Assembly: GCF_900107045.1 (NCBI RefSeq)
Contig: NZ_FNON01000016.1
Coordinates: 1-64,000 of the forward strand
Length of the DNA stretch: 64,000 nt
Direction: 5' to 3'
Source: Amycolatopsis xylanica
GTDB lineage: Bacteria; Actinomycetota; Actinomycetes; Mycobacteriales; Pseudonocardiaceae
Shown here one piece after another: positions 1 to 7,596 of this stretch. Below the pieces are notes generated by a model, which saw only the letters and a program-made list of their open reading frames with translations, did no database searches and had not been told where the DNA came from. The position numbers were made by a program, and so were the translations under genes. Numbering within the stretch: the first letter of the stretch is position 1; the number at the start of each line of letters is the position of its first letter.

Positions 1-1
1 C

Positions 2-316
2 AACCGACGCCACCAAAGCCTCGGCGGCCAGACACCCCGCCAACGCTACAACGACCGCGGCAAAGCCATCCCCACCGGCGGCCGCAGCGCCCCCAGCGGG
101 ACCACCACGCGGCCCGTCTCCGCCACCGGCGTGATCGCCTTCTCCGGCTGCTCCATCGTCCTGGGACGCGCCTGGAAACAGCACACAGCCACCGTCTACT
201 GGCAAGGCGACCGCGTCACCATCATGATCGGCGACACGGTCGTCCGCCAGCTCACCCTCGACAGATCAGTACGCTATCAACCACTGACCAGCCAGAAACT
301 GTCCGGAAAGTCCTGA
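2..316 (+). mobile_element. 3' end of an IS481-like transposase (5' part outside the window)
   Basis: Reading in frame from base 2, the translation contains NRRHQSLGGQTPRQRYN. This is the usual C-terminal signature of DDE integrases of the IS481/IS3 type, where an N-x-x-R-x-H-Q-x-L-x-x-x-T-P motif follows the catalytic glutamate. About 85 further residues run to the TGA at 314-316, including a strongly basic stretch and an RVTIMIGDTVVRQ strand. The DDE catalytic core lies upstream and is not visible, so I cannot say whether the element is intact. Just downstream, GTCCTGAAACAGGAC (about 335-349) is a short palindrome that may be part of the element's right end. The following base begins a truncated copy of the dispersed palindrome family, which suggests insertion into that repeat. 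Confidence 0.7.
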
Positions 317-349
317 CACACATCTGTCTGCGAGGTCCTGAAACAGGAC

Positions 350-386
350 AACCGGTTAGAACCGGCCGTGCCACTCACGACTCCTA
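350..386. repeat. Truncated copy of the 50-bp GTCGTGAGTG palindrome family
   Basis: The centre ACCGGTTAGAACCGG and the right arm CCACTCACGAC are present, but the left arm (GTCGTGAGTGG) is missing. It is replaced by the end of the transposase-bearing element. The right arm also touches the stop codon of the neighbouring phosphoesterase. Full copies lie at 12985, 15392, 43681, 44748, 45030 and 57730. Confidence 0.75.
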
Positions 387-1148
387 GGCGTGGACGACGC
401 GCAGGTGCGAGGTCAGGCGGCCGTCGTCGTGCAGGATGTGGAAGTAGAGCGAGGGCGGCGCGTCCAGGTCGATCGGGCCGCCGTCCTCCCAGCCGCGGTC
501 GCCGTTCGGCTCGAACGGCAGCAGCGAGGTCGACACCACGCCCGGCGCGATCAGCAGCGGAAGCCCGGCGAAGGTCGTGGTCGCCGCCGTGTGCACGTGA
601 CCGCACAGCAGGGCGGCCACCCGCGAATGGCGGGCAAGGACCTGGGCGAGCCGGGACTCGTCGAACTGGCGGATCCGGTCGACCTGCGGCACGGCCAGGT
701 CGACCGGCGGGTGGTGGAAGCAGACGAACGCGGGCTTCCAGGTATCGGTGGTCGTGAGCACTTCGTCAAGCCAGGCAAGGGATTCGTCGGCGATGAACCC
801 GTTCGGGCGACCGGGAATGCTCGAGTCCAGCGAAACGTAGAGCGCGCCGGGTGTGCTCATCACCTGGTTGACCGGCGCGTCAGCGGCGGGCTCGCCGAGC
901 AGGCCGGCCCGGTACTCGGGCCGCTTGTCGTGGTTGCCGGGGCAGGTGATCGTCATGTGCGGCGACTTCAGCAGGGCCGCGACCTGCGCGTACTCCTCGG
1001 GAGCGCCGTTGTCGGCGAGGTCCCCGGTGACCACAACGGCGTCCACATGGGACAGTCCGTTGACGTAGGACAGCACGCGGGCCGCGCGCTCCCGGCTGCG
1101 TTGCCCGTCGTCGATATGGATGTCGCTCAGGTGCGCTATCGCGATCAT
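384..1148 (-). CDS. Class III cyclic-nucleotide phosphodiesterase-like metallophosphoesterase
   Basis: A predicted 254-residue calcineurin-like phosphoesterase, cytoplasmic, most like CpdA/Rv0805-type 3',5'-cyclic nucleotide phosphodiesterases. All metal-binding motifs are visible in order: D9-x-H11, G42-D43, GNHD 71-74, HH 145-146 and GHVH 183-186. The open frame extends upstream to 1211, but homologues begin at the MIAIAHLSDIH sequence. That start gives an ATGA overlap with the GntR gene upstream (1145-1148), so I use it. Translational coupling to the GntR regulator suggests they share control. Substrate is not proven: related enzymes hydrolyse cAMP, cUMP or phospholipids. The stop codon lies at the edge of a truncated dispersed palindrome. 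Confidence 0.85.
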   Translation of the reverse strand: MIAIAHLSDIHIDDGQRSRERAARVLSYVNGLSHVDAVVVTGDLADNGAPEEYAQVAALLKSPHMTITCPGNHDKRPEYRAGLLGEPAADAPVNQVMSTPGALYVSLDSSIPGRPNGFIADESLAWLDEVLTTTDTWKPAFVCFHHPPVDLAVPQVDRIRQFDESRLAQVLARHSRVAALLCGHVHTAATTTFAGLPLLIAPGVVSTSLLPFEPNGDRGWEDGGPIDLDAPPSLYFHILHDDGRLTSHLRVVHA

Positions 1149-1774
1149 CGTTGCCTGCCTTCCTCGAAATACCCCAGTGACTTCACCCAGTTCTGCACCA
1201 GCACCTGGCATGCCTCGTTGAGGTCACCCGTGCGCAGTGCCGCCGCGATCTGGCGATGCTCATCAATACTCTGCCGCGAGCGCTCGATGCCACCGAAATA
1301 CAGCACGTCATAGCGCTTCAAGAGTGGTTTGGTCTGATCGATCAGCCGCAGCAGGTGCGGGTTCACCGTGCGGGACAGCAACATCGCGTGCCAGCGATCG
1401 TCCCATGCGGACAGTTCGGCGCCCTCGGCCAGCGCGGCGGACATGCCGTCGGCGATCTCGTCGAGCGGATCGGCCAGCGTCTGCAGGTCGTGCACCGGTG
1501 TCCAGCGGACCGCCAGTGACTCGAGCTCGGCGACCAGCGGGTACAGCTGCCGCGCCTCGCCGAGGTCGAGCGGCGGCACGAGGAAACCGCGGCCGAGTTC
1601 CGAGATCAGCAGGCCGCGATCGGCCAGGCCGACCAGCGCCTCGCGCAGCGGCGTGCGGCTGACGCCGAGTTCCTTCGCGAGGTGGACCTCGTTGACGCGC
1701 CCGGCCAGTCTCCCGTCGAGCACGCGGGCGGTGATCTGCGCGAAGAGCTCCTGGCGCAGCGGAGAACGTTGCAT
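1145..1774 (-). CDS. GntR-family (FadR/FCD type) transcriptional regulator
   Basis: 209 residues. The N-terminal winged helix-turn-helix (residues about 5-70) carries the typical GntR sequence EVHLAKELGVSRTPLREAL. It is followed by an all-helical FCD ligand-binding domain with conserved Arg, Asp and His positions (D-x-x-x-H near WDDRWHAML, and H near IDEHRQIAAAL). FCD domains usually bind small carboxylic acids with a metal. The gene is divergent from a class V aminotransferase gene. An inverted repeat overlaps its own start codon, so autorepression and control of the aminotransferase are likely (inference). The effector is unknown. Confidence 0.85.
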   Translation of the reverse strand: MQRSPLRQELFAQITARVLDGRLAGRVNEVHLAKELGVSRTPLREALVGLADRGLLISELGRGFLVPPLDLGEARQLYPLVAELESLAVRWTPVHDLQTLADPLDEIADGMSAALAEGAELSAWDDRWHAMLLSRTVNPHLLRLIDQTKPLLKRYDVLYFGGIERSRQSIDEHRQIAAALRTGDLNEACQVLVQNWVKSLGYFEEGRQR

Positions 1775-1809
1775 ACAGTTGGACGATACTGTATGCAGTT
1801 GGTATGCAG
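1771..1809. promoter_or_regulatory. Candidate GntR operator between divergent start codons
   Basis: GCATACAGT (1771-1779) and ACTGTATGC (1788-1796) form a perfect 9-bp inverted repeat, and a further TATGCAG follows at 1803-1809. The repeat covers the GntR start codon (1774) and the third copy covers the start of the aminotransferase gene (1804). The only room for promoters is inside the repeats, so both transcripts are probably leaderless or nearly so and repressed together. Confidence 0.6.
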
Positions 1810-2988
1810 CCAGCCGACGTTCAGCGCGCCCGTGCCGAAACCCCGGGCTGCGCCCAGGTGACCCATCTCAACAACGCCGGAGCCTCCCTTCCGCCTTCGA
1901 TCGTGACCGAGACCGTCGTCGACCACCTGCGAGCCGAGTCGCTGATCGGCGGCTACGAGGCGGCGGCGCGCGAGGATGCCCGCATCGCGGCCGTCTACAC
2001 CTCGATCGCGCGGCTCATCAACGCCGACGCCGAGGACATCGCGCTGAGCGACAGCGCGACCCGCTCCTGGCAGGCGGTGTTCTACGCGTTCGGGTTCACC
2101 GCCGGCGACAAGATCCTGACCTGCAAATCCGAGTACGCCAGCAACGCCATCGCCTACCTCCAGATCGCGCACCGCACCGGCGCCGTGGTCGAGGTGGTCG
2201 ACGACGACGAGACCGGCCAGCTCGACGTCGCCGACCTGCGCCGCCGCGTCGACTCCAGCGTCAAGCTCATCTCGACCACCCACGTGCCCACCCAGGGCGG
2301 CCTGGTCAACCCGGCCGAGGAGATCGGCGCGGTCGCCCGCGAAGCCGGGATCCCGTTCCTGCTCGACGCCTGCCAGTCCGCTGGCCAGCTCGACCTCGAC
2401 GTCCAGCGCCTCCAGTGCGACGCGCTGAGCGTCACCGGCCGCAAGTACCTGCGCGGTCCCCGAGGCACCGGCTTCGGCTACATGCACCCCCGCCTGCGCG
2501 AGCGCGTCGAGCCCGCGATGCTCGACCTGCACTCCGCCTCGTGGACGGCGCCCAACGAGTACCAAGTGGACCTGACCGCCAAGCGGTTCGAGACCTGGGA
2601 ACGCGACTACGCGGCCCTGCTCGGCCTCGGCGCCGCCGTCGACTACGCGCTCGGCTGGGGCATGCCCGCCATCGAAAAGCGCGTCACCGAGCTCGCCGCC
2701 GACCTGCGCTCCCGGCTGGCCGACCTCCCCGGTGTGACCGTCCATGACCAAGGCGCCCGCAAGTGCGGCATTGTCACGTTCAGCGTCGCGGGCATCCCGG
2801 CCGAGAAGGTCAAGGCCCACCTCGCCGAGTCGAAGATCAACACTTCCGTCTCGGCGCGCACCTCGGCGCAGTACGACTTCACCGCCCGGAACCTGCCCGA
2901 CATGATCCGGGCGTCCGTCCACTACTTCAACACGGACGAGGAACTCCAGCTTCTGGTCACCGAACTCGAAAAGCTCACGACTCTTTAA
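1804..2988 (+). CDS. Class V aminotransferase / cysteine desulfurase-like PLP enzyme
   Basis: 394 residues with the fold-type I PLP layout of class V aminotransferases (NifS/SufS, isopenicillin-N epimerase and EgtE relatives). Visible: N-terminal LNNAG substrate loop (22-26), STTHVPTQGG (157-166), the PLP-ring aspartate D188 followed by Q191-S192, and the Schiff-base lysine K214 in SVTGRKYLRGPRG. A C-terminal small domain contains SVSARTSAQYDF. No catalytic cysteine loop like that of cysteine desulfurases is obvious near the C-terminus, so an epimerase, lyase or C-S lyase activity is as likely as desulfuration. The ATG at 1804 sits directly on the candidate operator, with no room for a Shine-Dalgarno site. 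The 3' end overlaps the convergent acyl-CoA dehydrogenase by 14 bp. Confidence 0.75.
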   Translation: MQPADVQRARAETPGCAQVTHLNNAGASLPPSIVTETVVDHLRAESLIGGYEAAAREDARIAAVYTSIARLINADAEDIALSDSATRSWQAVFYAFGFTAGDKILTCKSEYASNAIAYLQIAHRTGAVVEVVDDDETGQLDVADLRRRVDSSVKLISTTHVPTQGGLVNPAEEIGAVAREAGIPFLLDACQSAGQLDLDVQRLQCDALSVTGRKYLRGPRGTGFGYMHPRLRERVEPAMLDLHSASWTAPNEYQVDLTAKRFETWERDYAALLGLGAAVDYALGWGMPAIEKRVTELAADLRSRLADLPGVTVHDQGARKCGIVTFSVAGIPAEKVKAHLAESKINTSVSARTSAQYDFTARNLPDMIRASVHYFNTDEELQLLVTELEKLTTL

Positions 2989-4114
2989 GAAGCTCTCGCG
3001 CGATTACGAGCTTCTGGATCTCGCTGGTCCCTTCGTAGATCCGGAAAAGCCGGGCGTCGCGGTAGATCCGCTCTACCGCGACCCCGCGCATGTACCCCAT
3101 GCCGCCGTGCACCTGGACGGCACGGTCCGCCACGCGCCCGAGCATCTCGGTGCAGAAGAGCTTCGCCGAGGACGGCCCGAGTTTGCGGTCCTCGCCGGAG
3201 TCGTAGGCGTCCGCGGCGGCGAGCACCATCGCGCGGCCCGCGGCCAGCTCGGCGTGGGATTCGGCCAGAAGTGCCTGTACGAGCTGGTATTCGCCGATCG
3301 GCCGTCCGCCTTGGCGGGTGGTGCGCGCGTACGCGACCGCCTCGGCCAGTGCGCGCTCCGCCATGCCGACGCAGATGGCCGCGATGTGCAGGCGACCGCG
3401 CGACAGGGAGGCCATCGCGATCCGGAACCCGTCGTTCTCGACGCCGATGAGCGCGTTGAACGGCACGGCCACGTCGTCGAAAACGACCTCGGAGGTCCAG
3501 GCGCCGCCTTGGCCCATCTTCGCGTCGTGCGGGCCGACGGTCACGCCGGGCGAGTCGGATGGGACCAGAAGGCAGGAAATACCCTTACCGCCCACCGAAT
3601 CCGGCTCGGTCCTGGCGAAGACGACGAAGACGTCGGCGAGCGGGGCGTTGGTGATGAACCGCTTGGTGCCGTTGAGGACGTAGCGTTCGCCGTCCGAGAT
3701 CGCCTTGCTGACCAGGCCGCTCGGGTCGGAGCCTGCCTCGGTCTCGGTCAGCGCGAACGAGGCGATCGCCTCGCCCGCCGCGAGCCGGGGCAGCCAGGCG
3801 GCCTTCTGCGCGTCGGTGCCGTAGTTGACGATCGCCTGGCCCGCGATGCCGTTGTTCGTGCCGAACAGGGACCGGAAGGCCGGGGTCGTGTAGCCCAGCT
3901 CGATGGCGAGGCGGACGTCTTCGGCCATGCGCAGGCCGAGGCCGCCGAACTCCTCCGGCAGCGCCCAGCCGAAGAGGCCGAGCCCGGCCGCCTTCTCGCG
4001 GACCGAGGCCGGGATTTCGTCCGATTCGTCGATCTCCGTCTCGCGCGGCACGACCTCGCGGCGCACGAACTCCCGCACCGCCGCCAGTACCTGCCCGAAG
4101 TCGTCAGCATCCAT
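2975..4114 (-). CDS. Acyl-CoA dehydrogenase
   Basis: 379 residues, the normal length for the family. It oxidises acyl-CoA to 2-enoyl-CoA with FAD and passes electrons to ETF. Visible: N-terminal helical domain with LPEEFGG (about 53-59), the FAD-contact segments ALTETEAGSDPSG and RFITNAP in the beta domain, the C-terminal QVHGGMGYMRG, and the catalytic base E361 in IYEGTSEIQ. The glutamate is at the position used by short/medium-chain and glutaryl-type enzymes. The start is the ATG at 4112-4114. The gene is divergent from a LysR gene next to an acyl-CoA synthetase, which fits a small acyl-acid degradation locus. Its substrate cannot be read from sequence. Confidence 0.9.
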   Translation of the reverse strand: MDADDFGQVLAAVREFVRREVVPRETEIDESDEIPASVREKAAGLGLFGWALPEEFGGLGLRMAEDVRLAIELGYTTPAFRSLFGTNNGIAGQAIVNYGTDAQKAAWLPRLAAGEAIASFALTETEAGSDPSGLVSKAISDGERYVLNGTKRFITNAPLADVFVVFARTEPDSVGGKGISCLLVPSDSPGVTVGPHDAKMGQGGAWTSEVVFDDVAVPFNALIGVENDGFRIAMASLSRGRLHIAAICVGMAERALAEAVAYARTTRQGGRPIGEYQLVQALLAESHAELAAGRAMVLAAADAYDSGEDRKLGPSSAKLFCTEMLGRVADRAVQVHGGMGYMRGVAVERIYRDARLFRIYEGTSEIQKLVIARELLKES

Positions 4115-4124
4115 AGTTCGACGT

Positions 4125-4220
4125 TAGCGCGTGTCTCGTGGATCTTGCGCGCGATAGCCGAGCCCAGGCGGCCCCTGGCTCTCGACTCTCATCGCACAAG
4201 ATCCACGAGACGCGCGCTAA
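4125..4220. repeat. Long imperfect inverted repeat between divergent genes
   Basis: The left arm (4125-4155, starting TAGCGCGTGTCTCGTGGATC) matches the reverse complement of the right arm (4192-4220) with only a few mismatches. The spacer of about 36 bp contains a smaller inverted repeat (GAGCCCAGG/CCTGGCTC). The structure fills almost the whole gap between the acyl-CoA dehydrogenase and LysR start codons. It could be a transcribed hairpin, a MITE-like remnant, or a regulator site. Confidence 0.7.
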
Positions 4221-4229
4221 TCTGAAACC

Positions 4230-5090
4230 GTGGACCTACGGCAAGTGGAGTACTTCGTCGCCGTAGTCGACCACGGAGGGGTGACCAAGGCCGCGGAGGC
4301 GCTCTTCCTGGCCCAGCCCTCACTTTCGCAGGCCGTCCGCCAGCTCGAACGCGAGCTCGGGGCCGAACTGTTCGACCGCACCGGACGGCATCTCGTGCTG
4401 ACCGCGGCGGGCCGGTCCTTTCTGGAACCCGCGCGGCGGATCCTCGAGGACGCCGAGCGGGCGCGCGGCGCGGTGAGCGCGGTCAGCGGGCTGACCGGCG
4501 GGCGGCTCGACATCGCCGCGCTGGCCGGGTTGACCACCGATCCGCTGCCCGAGCTGGCCGGGCGTTTCCACCGCAGGCATCCTGGCGTGCTGCTCAACAT
4601 CGTCGATCCCGGTGGACCCGCCGCGGTCGCCGCGTCGGTCCGGCACGGACAGTGCGATCTGGGATTGACCGAGTTGCCGGTGCACGGGGAGTCACTGCGC
4701 ACGCTCCCGCTCGGTGACCAGGAGATCGTGCTCGCGCTGCCGCCCTCGCTCGCCGAAGGGCTGGCCGATCCCGTGCCGCTCGACGCCGTCGCCGACATCC
4801 CGCTGGTGATGGAGCTGGTCGACGCGACCACCCGCACCCAGCTCGACGACGTGCTCGATGGCACGGCGGGCCGGATCGCCGTCGAATGCGCGCACCGGCA
4901 GACCGTGTGGCACCTGGTCGAACACGGCGCGGGCGCGACGTTCCTGCCGCGCCGGGTGGCCGAGCGCGAGCTACAGAACGTAGAGATCCGCGGGACGGCG
5001 CCGCCGGTCAAGCGCACGATCGGGTTGATCTTCCGCGAGGGCCCGCTGTCGCCAGCGGCGGAGGCTTTCCTTTCAGCGGCAACGCCATAG
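4230..5090 (+). CDS. LysR-family regulator (first of two flanking an acyl-CoA synthetase)
   Basis: 286 residues. The N-terminal winged helix (1-60) has the classic LysR pattern: RQVEYFVAVVDHGG, AAEALFLAQPSLSQAVRQLE, GAELFDRTGR. The rest is a periplasmic-binding-protein-like effector domain. GTG start at 4230. The ten bases between it and the right arm of the inverted repeat leave no room for a ribosome-binding site, so a leaderless message is likely. The DNA-binding region is close in sequence to that of the second LysR protein at 6680, and both flank the acyl-CoA synthetase at 5152. They look like paralogues that jointly or antagonistically control it (inference). Confidence 0.88.
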   Translation: MDLRQVEYFVAVVDHGGVTKAAEALFLAQPSLSQAVRQLERELGAELFDRTGRHLVLTAAGRSFLEPARRILEDAERARGAVSAVSGLTGGRLDIAALAGLTTDPLPELAGRFHRRHPGVLLNIVDPGGPAAVAASVRHGQCDLGLTELPVHGESLRTLPLGDQEIVLALPPSLAEGLADPVPLDAVADIPLVMELVDATTRTQLDDVLDGTAGRIAVECAHRQTVWHLVEHGAGATFLPRRVAERELQNVEIRGTAPPVKRTIGLIFREGPLSPAAEAFLSAATP

Positions 5091-5151
5091 GTAGCGCCTA
5101 TCGGGCTTTTCGCCCACGTGTCTTTGACGGGGAGGCACTTCATCGGCGTTA

Positions 5152-6675
5152 ATGGATCACGTGAGTACCTTTCTCGACATCGCCGTGACCGACCCGCACC
5201 GCACCGCGGTCATCGATCCCGAGGGCCGAGAGGTCACCTTCAGCACGCTGGCCGCCAGAGTGAACCAGCTGACGCACGCGCTGCGCGCGCTCGGGCTGGC
5301 GCCGGGCGACGGCGTCACCGCCATCGTCCACAATGGAATCCCGTTCTTCGAGCTGGCGCTGGCCGCCTGGCAGAGCGGGCTGTACTTCACCCCGGTCAAC
5401 TACCGCTCGTCCGCCGACGAGATCGGCTACATCGTGGGCAACAGCGGCGCCAAGGTCGTCGTCGCGGAAGCCGCCATCGCCGAGACCTGCACGGCGCGAC
5501 TTGACGAGCTGGGTGTGTCGCCCGCCCACCGGTTCGCGATCGGCGGCGCGCCCGGCTGGGAGGACTACGCCGACTTCGGCGCGGACGAACCGACCGGCAC
5601 GCCCGAAGACCTGACCATGGGCCAGAGCATGCTCTACACCTCGGGCACCACCGGCCGCCCGAAAGGCGTGCGCCGTCCGCTGCCCGGAGGCCCGCCGGTG
5701 GTGCCCGCGGTCGCGCTGGCGTCGCTGGAGCGCATGAACGTCCATCCCGGCACCGGTGTCCACCTGGTCACCTGCCCGCTCTACCACGCAGCGCCCGGTG
5801 CGTTCTCGACCAACAGCCTGCATCTCGGGCACACGCTCGTCGTGATGGCGAAGTTCGACGCCGAGGAGACACTGCGGCTGATCGAGCGGCACGGTGTCAC
5901 CGAAACCCACCTGGTGCCGACGATGTTCCATCGCATGCTGCAGCTGCCGGACGAGGTGCGCGGCCGCTACGACACGTCGAGCCTGCGCAGCGTCATGCAC
6001 GGCGCCGCCCCGTGCCCGCGCGGGGTCAAGGAGCGGATGATCGAGTGGTTCGGACCGGTCGTCTACGAGTACTACGGCGCCTCGGAAGGCATGGTCACCG
6101 TCGTTGACTCCAAGGAATGGCTGACCGAACCGGGCACCGTCGGCAGGCCGCTGCCCGGGGTGACGGTCAAGGTCGTCGACGAGCACGGCGAACCCGTGCC
6201 CGCGGGCGAGGCCGGCACGCTCTACTACAGCTCCGCGCAGACGAAGTTCAGCTATCACAACGATCCCGAAAAGACCGCCGCCAACCGCGACGGTGAGTTC
6301 ATCACCGTCGGCGATATCGGTTACGTCGACGCGGCGGGCCGCGTGTTCCTCTGCGACCGCCGCACCGACCTGATCCTGACCGGGGGCGTCAACGTCTACC
6401 CGGCGGAAATCGAGGGCAGATTGCTAGAGCATCCCGAGGTCGCCGACGCCGCCGTGATCGGCGAGCCCGATCCCGAATGGGGCCAGCGCGTGGTCGCCAT
6501 CATCCAGCCGCGGCCGGGCGTACTGCCCGGCGACGACCTGGCCGAGCGCCTCGCCGCGCACTGCCGCGAGAAGCTCGCCGGGTTCAAGACCCCGCGCCGG
6601 TTCGAGTTCCGCGACCGGCTGCCGCGCACCGAGTCCGGCAAGATGCTGCGGCGCTCACTGCGCTCCCCCTCCTGA
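5152..6675 (+). CDS. Acyl-CoA synthetase (AMP-forming), FadD-like
   Basis: 507 residues, ANL superfamily. It activates a carboxylic acid with ATP to an acyl-adenylate and then an acyl-CoA. Visible: P-loop MLYTSGTTGRPKG (about 160-172), YEYYGASEG (A5 region), the GDIGYVDAAGRVFLCDR hinge (A7/A8), GGVNVYPAEIE, and the terminal catalytic lysine in PRTESGKMLRR. The motif set and length match actinobacterial FadD17/FadD19-type enzymes acting on medium-chain, cyclic or sterol side-chain acids; the true substrate is unknown. The ATG at 5152 has only a distant GGGGAGG (about 5129-5135). A GTG at 5161 is an alternative start. The gene lies between two LysR genes and near an acyl-CoA dehydrogenase. Confidence 0.88.
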   Translation: MDHVSTFLDIAVTDPHRTAVIDPEGREVTFSTLAARVNQLTHALRALGLAPGDGVTAIVHNGIPFFELALAAWQSGLYFTPVNYRSSADEIGYIVGNSGAKVVVAEAAIAETCTARLDELGVSPAHRFAIGGAPGWEDYADFGADEPTGTPEDLTMGQSMLYTSGTTGRPKGVRRPLPGGPPVVPAVALASLERMNVHPGTGVHLVTCPLYHAAPGAFSTNSLHLGHTLVVMAKFDAEETLRLIERHGVTETHLVPTMFHRMLQLPDEVRGRYDTSSLRSVMHGAAPCPRGVKERMIEWFGPVVYEYYGASEGMVTVVDSKEWLTEPGTVGRPLPGVTVKVVDEHGEPVPAGEAGTLYYSSAQTKFSYHNDPEKTAANRDGEFITVGDIGYVDAAGRVFLCDRRTDLILTGGVNVYPAEIEGRLLEHPEVADAAVIGEPDPEWGQRVVAIIQPRPGVLPGDDLAERLAAHCREKLAGFKTPRRFEFRDRLPRTESGKMLRRSLRSPS

Positions 6676-6679
6676 CGCC

Positions 6680-7549
6680 GTGGAGCTGCGGCAGGTCGAG
6701 TACTTCCTCGCGGCGGTGGACCACGGCGGGATCACCCCGGCCGCGGCAGCGTTGCGGGTCGCGCAACCTTCGGTGTCGCAAGGCATCCGGGCGCTGGAGC
6801 GCGAACTCGGCGTGCTGCTGTTCGACCGGATCGGCCGCACGCTGGTGGTGACTTCGGCGGGCACCGCGTTCATCGGGCCCGCCAGGCGCCTGCTGCGCGG
6901 TGTCGCCGCCGCGGAGGGGTTCTTCACCGACGCGGGCGGTGTCCCGCGTGGCAGGCTCGACATCCACGCCTGGCCGTTCGTCACCGCGCATCCGGTGGCG
7001 GAGCTGGTCGGCGGGTTCCGGCAACGGTTCCCCCAGGTTTCCGTGCGCATCAACGAACTCTCCGACGAGCAGGCGGCCGCGTCGCTGATCCGCAAAGGAC
7101 ACTGCGAGCTGGTGTTCTGCTACCTGCCCGCGACCGCGCGCGGGCTGCCTGCCGTCGAACTCGGCAGTCACGAGTACTGGCTCGCGTTCCCGCCGGGCAC
7201 CGCGGTCCCCGACGCCGATCCGCTGCCCTTGTCGGATCTGCCCGACATCAGCTGGGTCGGGGTGCCGAAAGGCAGCTCCCAGCGCACGCTGGTGGAACAG
7301 GCATTGCGCACGGCCGGGGCACGCACCCGGATGTCCTCGGTGCTGCAGAACCGCCAGGCCATCCCGGGATTCGTGCTGTCCGGCGTCGGCGCGGGCTGGC
7401 TCGAAAGCTCGGTCGCGCGGCGCCTGGCGGGACAGGGCGCGGTGGTCCGCGCGGTCGACCCGCCGATCAGGCGCGCCTACGGCATGATCTACGACCCGGC
7501 CCGCCTTTCCCCGGCAGGCAAGGCTTTCGTGGACCTGGTGACGGGATAA
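6680..7549 (+). CDS. LysR-family regulator (second paralogue)
   Basis: 289 residues, starting at a GTG four bases after the acyl-CoA synthetase stop, so it is co-transcribed with it. The helix-turn-helix (ELRQVEYFLAAVDHGGITPA, RVAQPSVSQGIRALERELG) is clearly related to the LysR gene at 4230, while the effector domain is more diverged. Expected role: control of the synthetase or of a linked acid-degradation pathway. Its last codons read ACG GGA TAA, and this TAA falls inside a GGGATAAAGC palindrome copy (see the repeat at 7543). Confidence 0.88.
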   Translation: MELRQVEYFLAAVDHGGITPAAAALRVAQPSVSQGIRALERELGVLLFDRIGRTLVVTSAGTAFIGPARRLLRGVAAAEGFFTDAGGVPRGRLDIHAWPFVTAHPVAELVGGFRQRFPQVSVRINELSDEQAAASLIRKGHCELVFCYLPATARGLPAVELGSHEYWLAFPPGTAVPDADPLPLSDLPDISWVGVPKGSSQRTLVEQALRTAGARTRMSSVLQNRQAIPGFVLSGVGAGWLESSVARRLAGQGAVVRAVDPPIRRAYGMIYDPARLSPAGKAFVDLVTG

Positions 7550-7594
7550 AGCGGGCTTTATGTCAGAACGGGATAAAGCCCGCTTTATCCCGTT
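7543..7594. repeat. Two adjacent GGGATAAAGC-type palindromes, probable bidirectional terminator
   Basis: Copy A is GGGATAAAGCGGGCTTTAT (7543-7561). Copy B (7567-7594) is an inverted repeat, AACGGGATAAAG, then CCCG, then CTTTATCCCGTT. They fill the gap between convergent LysR and TetR genes. Copy A contains the TAA stop of the LysR gene. The same motif recurs at 57646-57671 after the Lsr2-like gene. Confidence 0.8.
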
Positions 7595-7596
7595 CT

